Translations under genes and position numbers: made by a program
The notes under the pieces: generated by a model
Seen by the model: the letters and a program-made list of their open reading frames with translations, nothing else
What the model was told of the DNA's origin: nothing
The model's database searches: none
From: Terebella lapidaria
Lineage: Eukaryota > Annelida > Polychaeta > Terebellida > Terebellidae
Assembly (NCBI GenBank): GCA_949152475.1
Contig: OX424558.1
Coordinates: 42,400,751 to 42,464,750, forward strand
Length of the DNA: 64,000 bases
Direction of reading: 5' to 3'
Shown here: positions 12,555 through 24,354 of the stretch, piece after piece
How the letters are laid out: every line of letters begins with the position of its first letter
How positions within the stretch are numbered: the stretch's first letter is position 1

Positions 12555-13965
12555 TCCGCCTAAAAAACGTAAACATTCAGATTGGTGGGATAATGAATGT
12601 GCTGATGCAAAATTCAAAAAGCAAATTTTGTTGAAAGTGTATAGACAATACAGATCAAAATCTACCCTTACATTGTATCTGTCATCAAAAAAATATTTCG
12701 AAGCTTTATGCCGTAAGGAAAATATCAATATGATAGGAGAATATATGGACACTTACGTGATACAATACAGTGTAATAAAGATGTGTGGTTCTATATGAAG
12801 AAAATTACTTGTAAACACGCATGTATTGAACAATCAATATCACAATTTTCGTGGACATCATATTTTCAGGCTTTACTGAACGATGAGCCTATTATTGGAA
12901 ATAACTTTTCCCAGGTTGTTTATGAATATATGTCTGATCATGATGATTACTGTGAGAGATGTACAAATGATGAACCGGATATGTTGAATTTTCCAATTGA
13001 AATTCCCGAGATTGTCAATGTTATGAAATGTTTACCAAAAGGCAAAAAGCCTGGTGTGGATGGTATTTCTTACGACTTTTTTACACATGCAAACGATGTC
13101 ATTATTGCTGACTTGTGTATATTATGTAATGTTATATTAACTTCTGGAATTTTCACCGTCCAATGGGCAGATACAATAATAAGTCCTTTGCACAAAAAAG
13201 GTCCCAGAAATGATGTCAAAAATTATCGGGGCATATCTCTTTTACGTTGTGCTGGAAAAATTTTCACAAATATTTTGAATAACAGATTGATATTATGGTG
13301 AATTAGGAGGTAATAACTGGGCATCAGGTGTCAGGTTTATGTTATACTCATGTGGGTTTGGCGACGTCTGGGTAAATCAGAGTGTCGGCGATATCGATAC
13401 GTTTATACATAGATTATTAGACACGTGTTTGCAGGATTGGCATACCGAGATATCAAATAGTTCGAAAGTGTATATGTATCGTATTTTCAAGTCAAGCTTG
13501 GATTTTGAATTGTATATATCTGAAAATGTATATCCTAAAAATCGTATTGCTTTGACCCGTTTTCACTGTTTAAATCATTATCTGAAACAGAGATATGTAT
13601 CTGTTGATAGAAATGAGCGTAACTTTTGTCAAACTAATGATAATGCGAATTATATCGAAGATGAGATACATTTTTTGTTAGTATGTCCCCAATACTTCAC
13701 CCTTCGATATAAATATCTTAGTTTGTACAAAAGGGAAGAGCGAAATTTAGAAAGGATCTTCATTAAAATAATGGAATCTAAGGACAAGGAATGTATCACT
13801 AATCTATGTCAATATTTGTACCACGCCTTTACTTATGCATTATGAAAACCGCGCACTGTTGCAGCACGGTGTTTTGCTCATACGTATGAACTTTTGTATT
13901 TCGAAGTGGGCATGAGGCCTTGGATGAATAAAGGATATTCATTCATTAATTCATTCCATCATTCA
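12555..13965 (+). mobile_element. Second LINE, internally deleted and broken
   Basis: At about 12555 a translated linker begins (PPKKRKHSDWWDNECADAKF), typical of the region between endonuclease and reverse transcriptase. After a frame change near 12745, 12783-13301 encodes the front of the reverse transcriptase (LPKGKKPGVDGISYDFF, ISPLHKKG, NYRGISLL). At 13302 the frame ends, and 13310-13845 resumes with what looks like the C-terminal region (NWASGVRFMLYSCGFGDVW, then NRIALTRFHCLNHYL and EDEIHFLLVCPQY, a Cys/His-containing tail). The palm region with the catalytic FADD box is missing, so an internal deletion is inferred. The 3' end has gaataaaggat followed by an attcattc-type tail. Confidence 0.75.
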
Positions 13966-14460
13966 TAACACTGCTCATTATGCACCAATAAGCATTTTTG
14001 GTTGGTCCTTTGCAGTTATTTGCATCATGTGTTAACCAATGCTAATGTACAATAGGACATGAGTAAAATGTACATTCATTGTCTACAGATTTATTTTAAG
14101 CTTCAATAGGTTTATGCTTGCAGCTACAGTGCATACAGGAGTTGTTACAGTAATTGTTCGTATAATTTAATGTCCACACCATACCTTTCCAGAATCAAAA
14201 TGTACGTGTATTTCCTACACCAGCCATCCATATACTGTGCATTTTGACTGTTAAAACTGATAATCTTGTGAACCAGGACTCGATTAAGTGTGCACCGTTC
14301 CGTCGGTAGGCACGCCGACGCGTCGGACCAACGACCAATTTGCGATTTTTTGGTGCATTCCACACGGGCGGTGATTTCACGACAGACGTTTCTACGACGG
14401 ACGTAGGTTCCACCGACACTCATCCGACGCTTGTTTTACGACGGTTTGGTGCACTAGGCC
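13966..14460. other. Non-coding; possible DNA transposon end near 14290-14455
   Basis: No gene is seen. The part from about 14290 to 14455 is unusually rich in CpG and cgtcgg/cgacg motifs and ends with ttggtgcactaggcccc, similar in style to PIF/Harbinger ends, but a matching second end was not found. Confidence 0.25.
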
Positions 14461-17400
14461 CCTTGCTACTGACAGTACTAGTATGTTGACAGCTCAAATT
14501 GGATTAGTTTTGATGAACTTTTCACCGGTGGCTTAGAATCCTAGCAACTGAACTGAGACCAACGCGGCGACAAGTTTATGAAACTTTCATATTAGGTGTA
14601 TAATTTGTATTGAACGGGGTGCAGGCAATAGGCTATTCCAACATCTCATTGTAGGCCTAACACAGTTACAAGCTGCCTTGGCTTCGCACCCCAGTCATAT
14701 CCGATGTCGCTAATATTCCACGGCACGTGCCCCGGTTGCCATTGGTGACAGCTCATTGCTCTTGGTGACATGCCGTGCCCTGACCCTAGCTCAATCACCT
14801 CCACCCCCTCCCCCCCCCCACTCTGCCCCTCCCATCCTTTGTCTGAGGACACGGCTGTGCAGTATCATTTTTGGCAGATATGACAGGGTGGTCTGTTTGT
14901 GCGCACGGGATAGTGGATTACAACAGAAAGGCATGTGATCTCCATAAATCACCCCGGGCCAATTATTGATCGATTGGCGGGAAAGTCTGTCACACGGCGT
15001 CTCCGCACGCGCTAAATATTGCTAGCGCCACCTGACGCCGCGCACCGAATCAAATCCGTTGTACGCTTATAATTATAGAGGTGATCTAACAGGCATATTT
15101 ATAATACGCGGGGAGTAAAACAAAACATGACATTATAAGACTATATTGAATTTGTAAGGGTAAAATGCACATTTGTATGTCGCTTGAGTTTATGAATGAA
15201 AGAATTGAATTTAAGCCACTTGTTTAGGTTATCAATACATTCTGTGTAGAAAACATGGCATTGCTTCACAGCTCGACTTATTCAGACCAATAAGCTCATA
15301 CACATATGCAGAGTACGTTCCTTGTATAGTCAGTTTTGACTTCGTATCCCTCGGGTGGTTGGTATCAGTTTTTGCCCCATATAATGATTACCAAATTACC
15401 AACATCCAAAGAATGGAAAATTGAGCATCGTTTTTTATTGCTTTCCCGATTTTCAGTGAATTTTATGTAGTCTCTCATTTTAGTGATTGCATGTGGCACG
15501 GGTGATATTGGTCAGCAGTGGTTCTATTGTCTTGTGTAGATTCATTCTGAATGATTGATAACACCGTGGTGTGACATGTGTTCTGAATTGTGAACATAAC
15601 TTACAAGAACAACAATTAGTTCTTATTCCTGTCAATAGAAGTGAATTCATGTTTGGCACACCACTTACTCCAGTACCGCAACTGATATATCAACTCGAAT
15701 GATATCCATAAAATTGTGCAGAAAAATCTATTGAAAATAGAGCAAACAAACCTAAGTCGACCACCCCCCAAAACAAAGGTTGCTCTGATAAGCGATAAAT
15801 CTCGCTTCATGCCTGACAATTTTCCGTATAGGCGTACAACAAGATGTGGCTTGAAGTCGCACCCACTGTGTTATCGATCAGGAAGCCGCCCTGCACACCT
15901 CACTATATAGTGCGCGTGCTAGATTCGTGCAAAACACTCGGTGCTAAACAATAACTGATGTATAACAACACTTATCATACCGGAATATATTTTCTTGTAA
16001 TTTATATTAAGTAGGCGACTGAGTTTTCTAAGTGCCTCCGAAAAAAATGTGAAAAAGTCGCGCAGGAATATACAGAAAGTTTGATGTTAAATTTGCACTC
16101 ACGGATGTTTGAGAAGACAGGGATAATATCTAATGTTAACTGGGATAAAACAGGATAGATATCGATATCTAATAGGATTCTTGTAGCATCAGGTGGGTTT
16201 TTGGTGATTTTAATTACGAAAAGTCAAATTTATCATTGATACGCTCACCCGTTTGAATAATCAGTAATTTGAGCGTCCATAAATAACTCCACTGCTAACT
16301 CATGGTCATGTGGTCGAAAGAAAACATAACTGAATTGATTTTAGACATTAATCAGTCCAAGAATCTCGAATATGTATATATGCTAATGTGCAAAGCATAA
16401 TCTTAGTACAAGTGACGTGCACAAATATTTTTTCATATTAGTGTCTAAAATATGCAGATTAGATATACATGTAAGATGTATACCTCGATTTTCATGAAAA
16501 TCGAGGTAAATTGTAGCAATATCAATTAAATTTGTGATAAATGTTACTAGTTTAAGTCTAGTTCTGTTTATATTCGTGTTTTCCATGGCCACATCCCAGG
16601 AAAAACGAGAATGATCAATATCTAATATGGCGGCGCGTTGGTGGTGGCCAATCCGTGTGACCTTGACATTGCATGCCATTCTCTCTGAGATTTCGCCTAC
16701 GTTTCCAGTAAAATGAAACTGATATCCCAAAATACATTACGCATGTCTCATGTTTCTCCTTTTTCGAAAACGAGAACTAATAATTTGAATGTGTGGGGGA
16801 GTTTTTTTTACCTTTTTCTTTGATTTTGTTCCTATAACTGTACACACAGACCTGACGTAATTTCTTGCTAGGACACGTCCGTGGAAATATTTGATCTGTT
16901 GACTGTATTCACAACAGAAACTTGACCCTTAGAATGTCAACACTCACACGGTTGTTCTCTCTTTGCTCGTATTGAGGCATGTTCTGACGAATACAGCATG
17001 GTAGTCACAAAATTTCTTAAGGGGTCCGACAACGATATTTTCATATTGATGCGAAACGTTTCTCCATTTTCAATATTGTGCGAGTGTTTAGTTGCACAAT
17101 ACAGGCATGCGAAACCTATGTGGGTCTATCTTGCATCGTAAATGTCAAGAACAGTGCTGTGTATTGGAAATTATAGAACGTCCCACAAAAAAATTAAATT
17201 CGACATTGAGTTCATTTGGACCCCCTTTTTGCATTGTATACGCCTATGCGTAGTCTATAATATATACTTGTATATGTGCACTTATTGTACATGTACATAA
17301 TTTTACATATATAATCATGGTTTTGAATAGCCCTAATGACATCTTGTAACAACAGTATATTGCCATTTTACTCAACAGAGTGTTTTCTCAAAATATTCTT

Positions 17401-18009
17401 TCAAAGCGTATTGCAGTACTTGAATCAGAATTTGATATTTGGTAGCACATCTTTCATGCCGATTCGGAGACGTCGGCTGCCTCGCTATCAATATTCATGA
17501 AGCAAAAGTAAACACAAAAGAATTCAACTACAATGCATAATTTCGCCAATTTAAACTGTCAAACTTGCATGTGAAATGTCAAGCCAATGGAGGCTGAAAT
17601 GAGTGCCTCCGGCTGATACGCAAAGATGCAGATGTGATGTATCGCATTTGGGTATATATATGTGCAGATGAACATTTTGCAATAATATTGCATACGCGAA
17701 ACGGATATAGATGTGATGAACATGGTTATTGTAGCAAAGAAGCAAACATGCCTGCAACAAATGAGTTGCAGTCTCAACGCGTGCAACATTCATTTCGTTC
17801 TAATGAGGTTTTAATTGGTTCTCGGCCCATTAAGTTCTTTGGCGTCTGGAACGTGCGCGTGGCATGCTTTTATAGAACAAATATTTATACGCCGCCACCC
17901 CCCTCCCCCCCCCCCCTCCCCCTCACGCCACACCAAATAATAACCGCCTTCTTTGGAATACTCCCCTGATCAAAGGGAAATGAAAGCACCAGGTATAATC
18001 TGACTTTAC
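14461..18009. other. Host-like non-coding DNA
   Basis: No coding sequence could be supported. A CpG-rich patch at about 14700-15060 contains CCAAT/ATTGG motifs around 14959-14977 and an E2F-like ggcgggaaa at 14976-14984, so it may be a promoter or CpG island. A perfect 28-bp palindrome (arms tacctcgattttca) lies at 16481-16508. A C-rich tract lies at about 17891-17930. Repeat content is low compared with the rest of the window. Confidence 0.4.
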
Positions 18010-18353
18010 CTGGGGCGGACAGAGACAACATGCCGTTTGATTGGACCCACCATCAGCCCACTATCTGAGCCCCCAGCACAGATATGCACGCCAAATTTGC
18101 CCCAGGTATCCATTTCTGTGTACTCTTGGAATCGCGTGCACATTGTCTGCACCATTACGGTAATGGAGACCATTCCTGCTCCGTCTTTATCGGGATCTCT
18201 TGTACGAATTCGTGCAGAAACCATCGCTACCAATCTGTAGCTATCTGTCTGTGTTTTTACACCGAGGTTTTGCAGCTCGAGGGTGCGGAGAGGTCCATGA
18301 GGGATACGGATCCCAGAGTGTTTCAGCACGGAATCTTGATCTTTAGTTAGGAA
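18010..18353 (-). CDS. Candidate internal exon of an unidentified host gene
   Basis: On the minus strand an open frame of about 114 codons runs from an AG acceptor (gcaacag, ending at 18354) to a strong donor, CAG/GTAAAGT, at 18010/18009. The frame contains no stop and translates into a peptide with alternating hydrophobic strands (SYRLVAMVSARIRTR, GMVSITVMVQTMCTRFQEY, then WGKFGVHICAGG), which reads like a folded beta-rich domain rather than chance sequence. Its base composition is also more balanced than the flanks. The polypyrimidine tract before the acceptor is weak, and no partner exon was identified on either side. I do not recognise the family. It could be an exon of a gene extending beyond what I can resolve, or a relic. 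Confidence 0.35.
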
Positions 18354-20309
18354 CTGTTGCCTCTTGGTTTTGTTTACATTGCTACCAAGGAAATAATCTG
18401 GGCATTGCACGACTATTTCACCCTTCTCTCCCCCCCCCCCCCCCCCCTTTCCCCCTGAAAGCAGTTCCTGCCGTGATAACAATAGCGTAATCTCTTTTGG
18501 TGATGCAGGTTAAAACCGAGAAAATAGTGCGATGAAAAAGTGTATCGAAACAAAATTGAACACAATACGTTTGAAATAAATAAAAAAAACCCACAGTAAT
18601 CGTGCATGTGCATGTATTTTATGTGGACGTCCTGTTTTCTTAATTTTCATCTTCAGGACTGGTGTTTATCCCAGTTTATCGGGATTGAACCTGACAGAAT
18701 ATCTAGATGATTTGGCTCCATTTCCATGAATAAACCTGGAGAAACGTACAACTTGAGACCTTGGACAACGCAGCAATATTTTGGGAAAGCCCACAATGCA
18801 CCCTTCCTCCATACATTTATTTATTATCCAGTATCTGAGGGACTGAATATTGAGTGCGGCACTGCCCTTCGCGTCTGCCCTCTCGACCTTAATTTCCATT
18901 ATTTCACAAAATCCGTTGCCTAGGATCGATCAATGGTCGTGATGGATGTTGGGAGTGCCTGCTTAGAATATTTATGACTTGCCTGCTAAAAGACATTGGC
19001 TTTTGCAACAGCATTGTCATCAAACTCTTGCATGCCCCCTCCCCCACTCCCGGCTCACACAGATATGCGCATGATCTAAATGATAAGGATCTTGTACAAA
19101 TGTCAGCAGAATGCTCAGTGTGTTTTATTACAAGTATACTCATATTCACAAATGTATTTCAGTCATTTTCATTGTGATAATATTTTCGAGAGTACACGGC
19201 TTGTGAGTGAGCCTATGGGCACAAACCATTGAACTTATGACACACGTATACAAACACAAACGAATGACTACTCTATTTAGATGTGATACTGACTAGACGA
19301 TCGAATCAACAACGATAGCACATTATACATTGTAACCAGGAAAAAAAGCAATCACAGTTAAACACACAGAGACTCAAGAATTCAGGAATCCACGAATAAA
19401 TTTTGGCGCCTTGTTTGTGTTTGACGAGGCATTTACAAGCGCGTCAAACCGTATCCAATACCACGAGTGTACCGTCCTGGTTCTATTTGATCGCCAGATG
19501 AGATACATCTCCATAAATATTTGTTGGGTTGCCTGTTGTCTGTCTATAACATACTAGAGAATATATAGCAAGATGAAATCGGACCGACAAACACGTGCTG
19601 TCACTAGGCGATTGCCAAGTTCATCACGAGACATAAAAACGTGACCCGCTAAATCGTATAATCGGATGATTGTAGGCCAAGCCTTGTATCTGTTGATACG
19701 CATCTCTCTAGCGATGAAATCAATATAACACAACATTCATCGGAAGATACAAATTAAAATTGTGCCAAGATTTGGGGAACTAAATATTCGGCATGTATAC
19801 TTTGAGTAGATATCAGATTTGTACTGAACAATGTTATAAATTTTCAAGATCTATTTTGATCAATTTATATGGCTCATGAAACTTCCTGGATCTGGTTTAG
19901 AGTTTCTGTGTCATTAAGTGTCACTTTTAATTAGCCTTGTACAACAAATAATTTCCTTGTCGGAGTTTAATGGTGTGTAGAAATTTCCCCAAACAATGTG
20001 TAGCTGTCATGTATGAAATTAAACATTTTGTATAAAATGCGTACATGTATATCGACGGTTGATATAACGGTTGTAACGGAATTATTTCATGTATACATGT
20101 AGCTCAAATTACTGAACAGTAGAAATAATAATCCTCAGAAAATAGATTTTTCGTTATTTCTTTAAAGTTAGTGACGTTCATCTGAGTACAGTTGAAGCTT
20201 ATTTGTGTTTCAGTTTCTTACCTCTCCCCCGATCTAATATCAGAACCAATATTACATTTTACTGCGTGATATAATATTATGTGTATCTAACTGTGCGTCC
20301 CGTCCGCAG
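18354..20309. other. Intergenic or intronic DNA, no gene seen
   Basis: Contains a run of about 20 C at 18430-18449 within a C-rich tract and otherwise ordinary AT-rich sequence. Short open frames on both strands have neither splice context nor motifs. The right end is probably an intron in the 5' UTR of the gene at 20317, because a CGCAG acceptor stands at 20305-20309. Confidence 0.4.
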
Positions 20310-20310
20310 G
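20305..20310 (+). promoter_or_regulatory. Probable 3' splice site before the start codon
   Basis: The sequence gtcccgtccgcag/g gives a pyrimidine-rich acceptor 7 bases before the ATG at 20317. It implies at least one upstream non-coding exon, which was not located. Confidence 0.5.
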
Positions 20311-20316
20311 ACAAGG

Positions 20317-21111
20317 ATGGCGGCGGCGGCGGCGGAGCCCGTGGACGTGGAGGCCGTGGTTCTACGCTGGGCCGAGACCATGTTCGAGATGACCAAGACC
20401 AAGGAGCAGTCTCGCATCCCCAAAGACAATCTCGCATTCAACGTCAACTGGAAGAAAGTCAAGTTCAACCACACGCACGTTGACTACAGCGACAAAGAGA
20501 AGCCGCCCAGGCCCAAGGCCCAGGTTCTCTTCCGTACATTCTTCACCAACCGCACGAAGTGTCCTCAGGAGTACTCCTTCCGCACCTCCAAGGTCACGAC
20601 GTCCACGTGTGAGGTGTCCGTGGAGCAAGCGTACACCGTCGGCTACGAGATGAACGTATCGCTCAAGACGCCGTGCGAGGTGTTCGAGGCGAGCGCCGGC
20701 TTCCACCGCGAGATGTGCCTTACAAACGCGCAGGGCCAGTCGATAGAAGAGGAGCTAGCCTGGGAGGTAGACAGCCAGATCCGCGTGCCAGAGGGCCACA
20801 GAACCACGGCTGAACTCGTCATCTCAGAGGATCAACTCATCGGCAATTTCACCGTCATAACGGAGATCTCCGGCAAAGTCTTCGTCAACGTCACGAACCT
20901 GCGCGACAACAACTCGCTGGTGAAGGTGGTGGAGGGCAACATTGTGGAGATCCTCAAGGGTATGAAGGACAGAGAGCGGGGTCTCAAACTGTTCCAGCTG
21001 GAGAAGAACGTTGCCCGTTTCACCACCAAGGGCCGCTGTAACTTCCGTTTCGCCATCGAGCAGCACGTCAAGCTGCACGAACACGAGCTCACAGAGGGGG
21101 AGGAGGAATGA
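20317..21111 (+). CDS. Aerolysin-like (ETX/MTX2-type) beta-pore-forming domain protein
   Basis: A 264-residue protein. The start chosen is the ATG at 20317 (context AAGGATGG), 7 bases into an exon that begins after a CGCAG acceptor at 20309; upstream in-frame codons lie in the putative intron. There is no signal peptide; an Ala run opens the chain. Residues about 30-85 form a charged N-terminal part. Residues about 88-195 have the pattern of the ETX/MTX2-aerolysin domain: long Thr/Ser-rich strands (TSKVTTSTCEVSVEQAYTVGYEMNV, in pieces), an insertion-loop-like middle (CEVFEASAGF), and the return strands (WEVDSQIRVPEGHRTTAELV, then GNFTVITEISGKVFV). The C-terminal part is basic, then acidic (HEHELTEGEEE). 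The frame is intact. Animal relatives are cytosolic or secreted oligomerising proteins linked to defence or endolysosomal roles; that role here is inference. The coding part is much richer in GC than its surroundings. Stop TGA at 21109-21111. Confidence 0.75.
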   Translation: MAAAAAEPVDVEAVVLRWAETMFEMTKTKEQSRIPKDNLAFNVNWKKVKFNHTHVDYSDKEKPPRPKAQVLFRTFFTNRTKCPQEYSFRTSKVTTSTCEVSVEQAYTVGYEMNVSLKTPCEVFEASAGFHREMCLTNAQGQSIEEELAWEVDSQIRVPEGHRTTAELVISEDQLIGNFTVITEISGKVFVNVTNLRDNNSLVKVVEGNIVEILKGMKDRERGLKLFQLEKNVARFTTKGRCNFRFAIEQHVKLHEHELTEGEEE

Positions 21112-21272
21112 GACTCTTAAAGACTTAGAGACTTCCAAATTTATAGGATATTATCCATAACTTGCTACAAGGACTAATGGCGAATTTCTTTGTGAATACA
21201 AATTTTTATTTGCCTTTTATATGATCATTTACAAAATCATTTATTTGGTGTACATACGTGATAAATTTACCA

Positions 21273-21278
21273 ATTAAA
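21273..21278 (+). terminator. Possible polyadenylation signal ATTAAA
   Basis: ATTAAA lies 162 bases after the stop codon of the aerolysin-like gene, with no AATAAA closer. A T/G-rich stretch (gtgggttgttctc) follows 20-30 bases later. Confidence 0.35.
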
Positions 21279-21447
21279 ACCTGGCTTCAGGAATGGTAAA
21301 GTGGGTTGTTCTCGCCAGATACCTGATGCTATCCTGTGTATTAGCGTGACAGTCCAACCAAAACTACATGTCGTCGTAATGTGTCAGTCTTTATATTCGA
21401 CGTATAGTAATATCAGTACACGCACACAGTAGGACTCTGTGAAAGGC

Positions 21448-21462
21448 GGGGGGGGGGGGGGA
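21448..21462. repeat. Poly-G tract
   Basis: A run of about 14 G after ggc; a simple-sequence tract with no further meaning visible. Confidence 0.6.
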
Positions 21463-21584
21463 GTGTCAGACAAGTAAAGATATTGGTAAACGAAGAGTAC
21501 GTAGGAAAGCAGAAGACCGAGCAAAGTGATAGAGTCATAAGGGCCGGGGATCTGGGTCCCAGAAGCTGAAGCCTTATTCCTTAA

Positions 21585-21996
21585 AGTGATATTGGCAGTA
21601 AGTTATGGATTTTTCCAAAACTATCTGATTGAACGAAGAAAACATAACAGTTATACATCTGCACTTGTATGCTCAAACAGATGCCCCTTTCTAATAGATT
21701 TCGTGGTGGAGATATTTTGAGTTTGTTTACATTACCGCCACTCTTGGTGCTTTGTATCCCTTGATGCAGAGCGATTCCAGCTTACTCGTATATGTTCGAG
21801 CCAATCGAGCGTGAAATAGGTTAAGTCAGAGGTAACTCTGAGTGGCGCACAAAACAAAAGAAAAGCGGCTGCTAGTATTGTCATATGCTTGATTTATCCA
21901 TCTGATCAAGCATAGTTTGTTGTGTAACCTATTTTCTGAGGTCACAGGCATGTATGTAATTGATTTAGAAAATATAGTTTTCCTGCCAACATCACT
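21585..21996. mobile_element. 412-bp MITE-like element flanked by TTAA
   Basis: The ends are inverted (AGTGATATTGGCAG left, CTGCCAACATCACT right, one mismatch), and TTAA stands on both sides (21581-21584 and 21997-22000). TTAA duplications are used by piggyBac and Kolobok elements; these ends lack the CCC start of piggyBac, so Kolobok-like is the better guess. No coding sequence is present. Confidence 0.65.
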
Positions 21997-22000
21997 TTAA

Positions 22001-23104
22001 TGCAATCGTGAACATTCTGTGACGCTCTATGTTTTAATTTTGAATTTCTGTGTTTTCATACAAATAATTTGAATTTAAGATAGTGTTTTAAGGGATTCTA
22101 AACAGCATTCTTCTTGAGTGGTGAATCTTCCCTAAATTTTGAAAAAAAACTAAACAAATTATTCAAAAGGAAGGTAAGCTTTTATCTTCTTGCTTTCCCA
22201 AATTAAAACGGCAGTTTTTCGTCGAAGAATGCTAAATTTTGTGCTCAGAAATATTCAAACGTCTACTCCTTCCAGACCAACACTGCGCGAAAACTCGAAT
22301 TTAATAAAAAAATTATACTTCATGATATTCCATGATGAAAATATACATGCGGTTTAATCATAACTATATGCGAGATTTTCGGTCGATCACATTATTGGAA
22401 GTTTAGTTGAATAAACTGATCACTTTTACTACATCATTCACGTTTACTGCTGAATAATGAAAATTAAATGCTTTGGGGATACTCGGTATATCGGCGTAGT
22501 TTTTTTGGACATAATAATTAATTAAACTGAAATGGATTTAAATATAATTTCAAGTAAACTATACTGATATTTTCATGTATTTATGGTATTCGTAATCTAT
22601 CTGTGATAACATAACGTCCACAAACTTACAACTCTCAAAGTTATTTATGAACTACGCATACACTTCCGAATCCGTGTAAGTGCAATAAGTTTGAGTATAA
22701 ACATATTTTTCTGTCCCTCTATACTGGCAATCATTTTGCCTCAATGGGCATTTTAGCGCTTGGTTTGCATTTCATGTAACCCCCTCATTATATTATTAAA
22801 TGAATATCACTCTAGTCTGGTTGATATTGTTTCTGACGTGAAGCTGTCCGCGCGATAACATCGAAATCACTGGTGTATATTTTTGTGCATGGGGTGACTG
22901 CGAGCGCGATCAATTAGACTCGCGGTAAACACGAAATATCAATTTTCCTAAACTTCATAAGGTGTCACCATGAGGTAGGTAGTCCCCACAAATTGATCTT
23001 TTGAGAATTTCGAATGTTTGAAGAAAATTATAGTTTTAAAAAATTAAATGCCATTTACTTATAATGGGAGAAATTTCAAGCGTCTTTTTCCTCCCTCTCT
23101 CTCC

Positions 23105-23135
<31 letters not shown>

Positions 23136-24171
23136 TTTTTTAATTTAACAAAAAAAAAAAAAAAAAAAAAAACATATAAGCATATAATGTGGGAAATTTT
23201 AAACGTCTTCTTCTCCGATACCACTTGGTGGAATCTTTTGAAACTCTATGGTGATACTATATGGAACTGTTTCCATGAACTGGTCGCTTGGTAATGGAAA
23301 AAATGTTGATTTTTTTTTTAAATCAACTTTGAAAACTTTTTTCGAAATTTCAAATCAAGTTTGAAAGAGATTCATTTTAAACAGTTGAATATATAGACTA
23401 TGTATAGATGTCAATAATGGAACCTAGGCGTACAAGTTTATGTAGCATGTTAAATCTATATTAACGAGCTATCGTGCATAGGGTATGACAGGGTATGCAT
23501 AGGGTATGGCATAGGGGTTTCGAATTGATATGGGTCTGGAAAAGGTCTGGAAATTGTTCCATGTTGAGTCTGGAAAGTCCCTGATCTTGTTATTCACAGA
23601 ATAGTGAAAACCATGTGATTATAATTGTAGTATGTCATACCTACAGCAATGCAGACTCAAATAAACTTCCCATTCCACTGCTAAGAGGCGACACATGTCT
23701 TTTACTACATTTCCTGACGCCTACTTGTGTTTATGTTTTTAATGCTGGAAAACAGTGCGATATCTGGTATATAGATGGTTTGCAGATGACGTCATAATCT
23801 TGTTTTGAGAACAGGATCAGTATTGTATTGCCGTCCACTCAAGGTGTTGCCGTCCAGTCAATTCTTTTGTTAAAAAGTGTTGAGTTGAGCAATAGCAAAC
23901 CATCTATCAGTCTATACGGAGTGGTGACACATGCTAGGCACATGGCACTAGCCGGTTCAGCCAATCAGCGACGCTAACCCGTTCAGCCAATCAGCGAACG
24001 TTCACCTCACCGAGGCAATATGAAGAGAAACTGTTGTGAAACATCACCTCATATATTTTTAGGCCAGATTTCTGGACGAGTGTATATTGATCTGGACGAA
24101 TACACTTCTGGGGAAAATGATCATGTTTTCAATACAGTATGTTGCTTATTTTCAGCCCCGTAGGCCTATGT
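22001..24171. other. AT-rich non-coding DNA before the tRNA array
   Basis: No gene was found. It holds a compound simple repeat at 23090-23172 (ct, ta, then T and A runs), a small imperfect repeat of agggtatg near 23475-23515, and two tandem copies of gttcagccaatcagcga-type sequence at about 23955-24000, each with a CCAAT box. Confidence 0.5.
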
Positions 24172-24354
24172 TAGTATGTATGTATGGAAGCCATTGAAAT
24201 TTAATCATTGAAATTGCTTGAACGTTCATTGTTCAATGTGTATTCGATGTTGAATGCATAAGGAAAATATGGAAATTTCATTGAGAAAACGAGCCAAAAC
24301 GTGAAGACAGCTCTGCTTCATTTTGTCAAAAACTGACTCTACAATTTTGCAGTA

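Noticed and set aside
14290-14455. PIF/Harbinger element
   Set aside because: Only one possible end was seen and no matching inverted end or target duplication, so it is mentioned only as a possibility.
16383-16730. 115-codon minus-strand frame
   Set aside because: Ordinary AT-rich composition, no motif and no convincing splice sites.
20362-20706. Long minus-strand frames opposite the aerolysin-like gene
   Set aside because: They are shadows of the GC-rich plus-strand coding sequence.
23036-23294. Open frames on both strands around 23,100
   Set aside because: Produced by simple repeats (ct, ta, poly-A/T).
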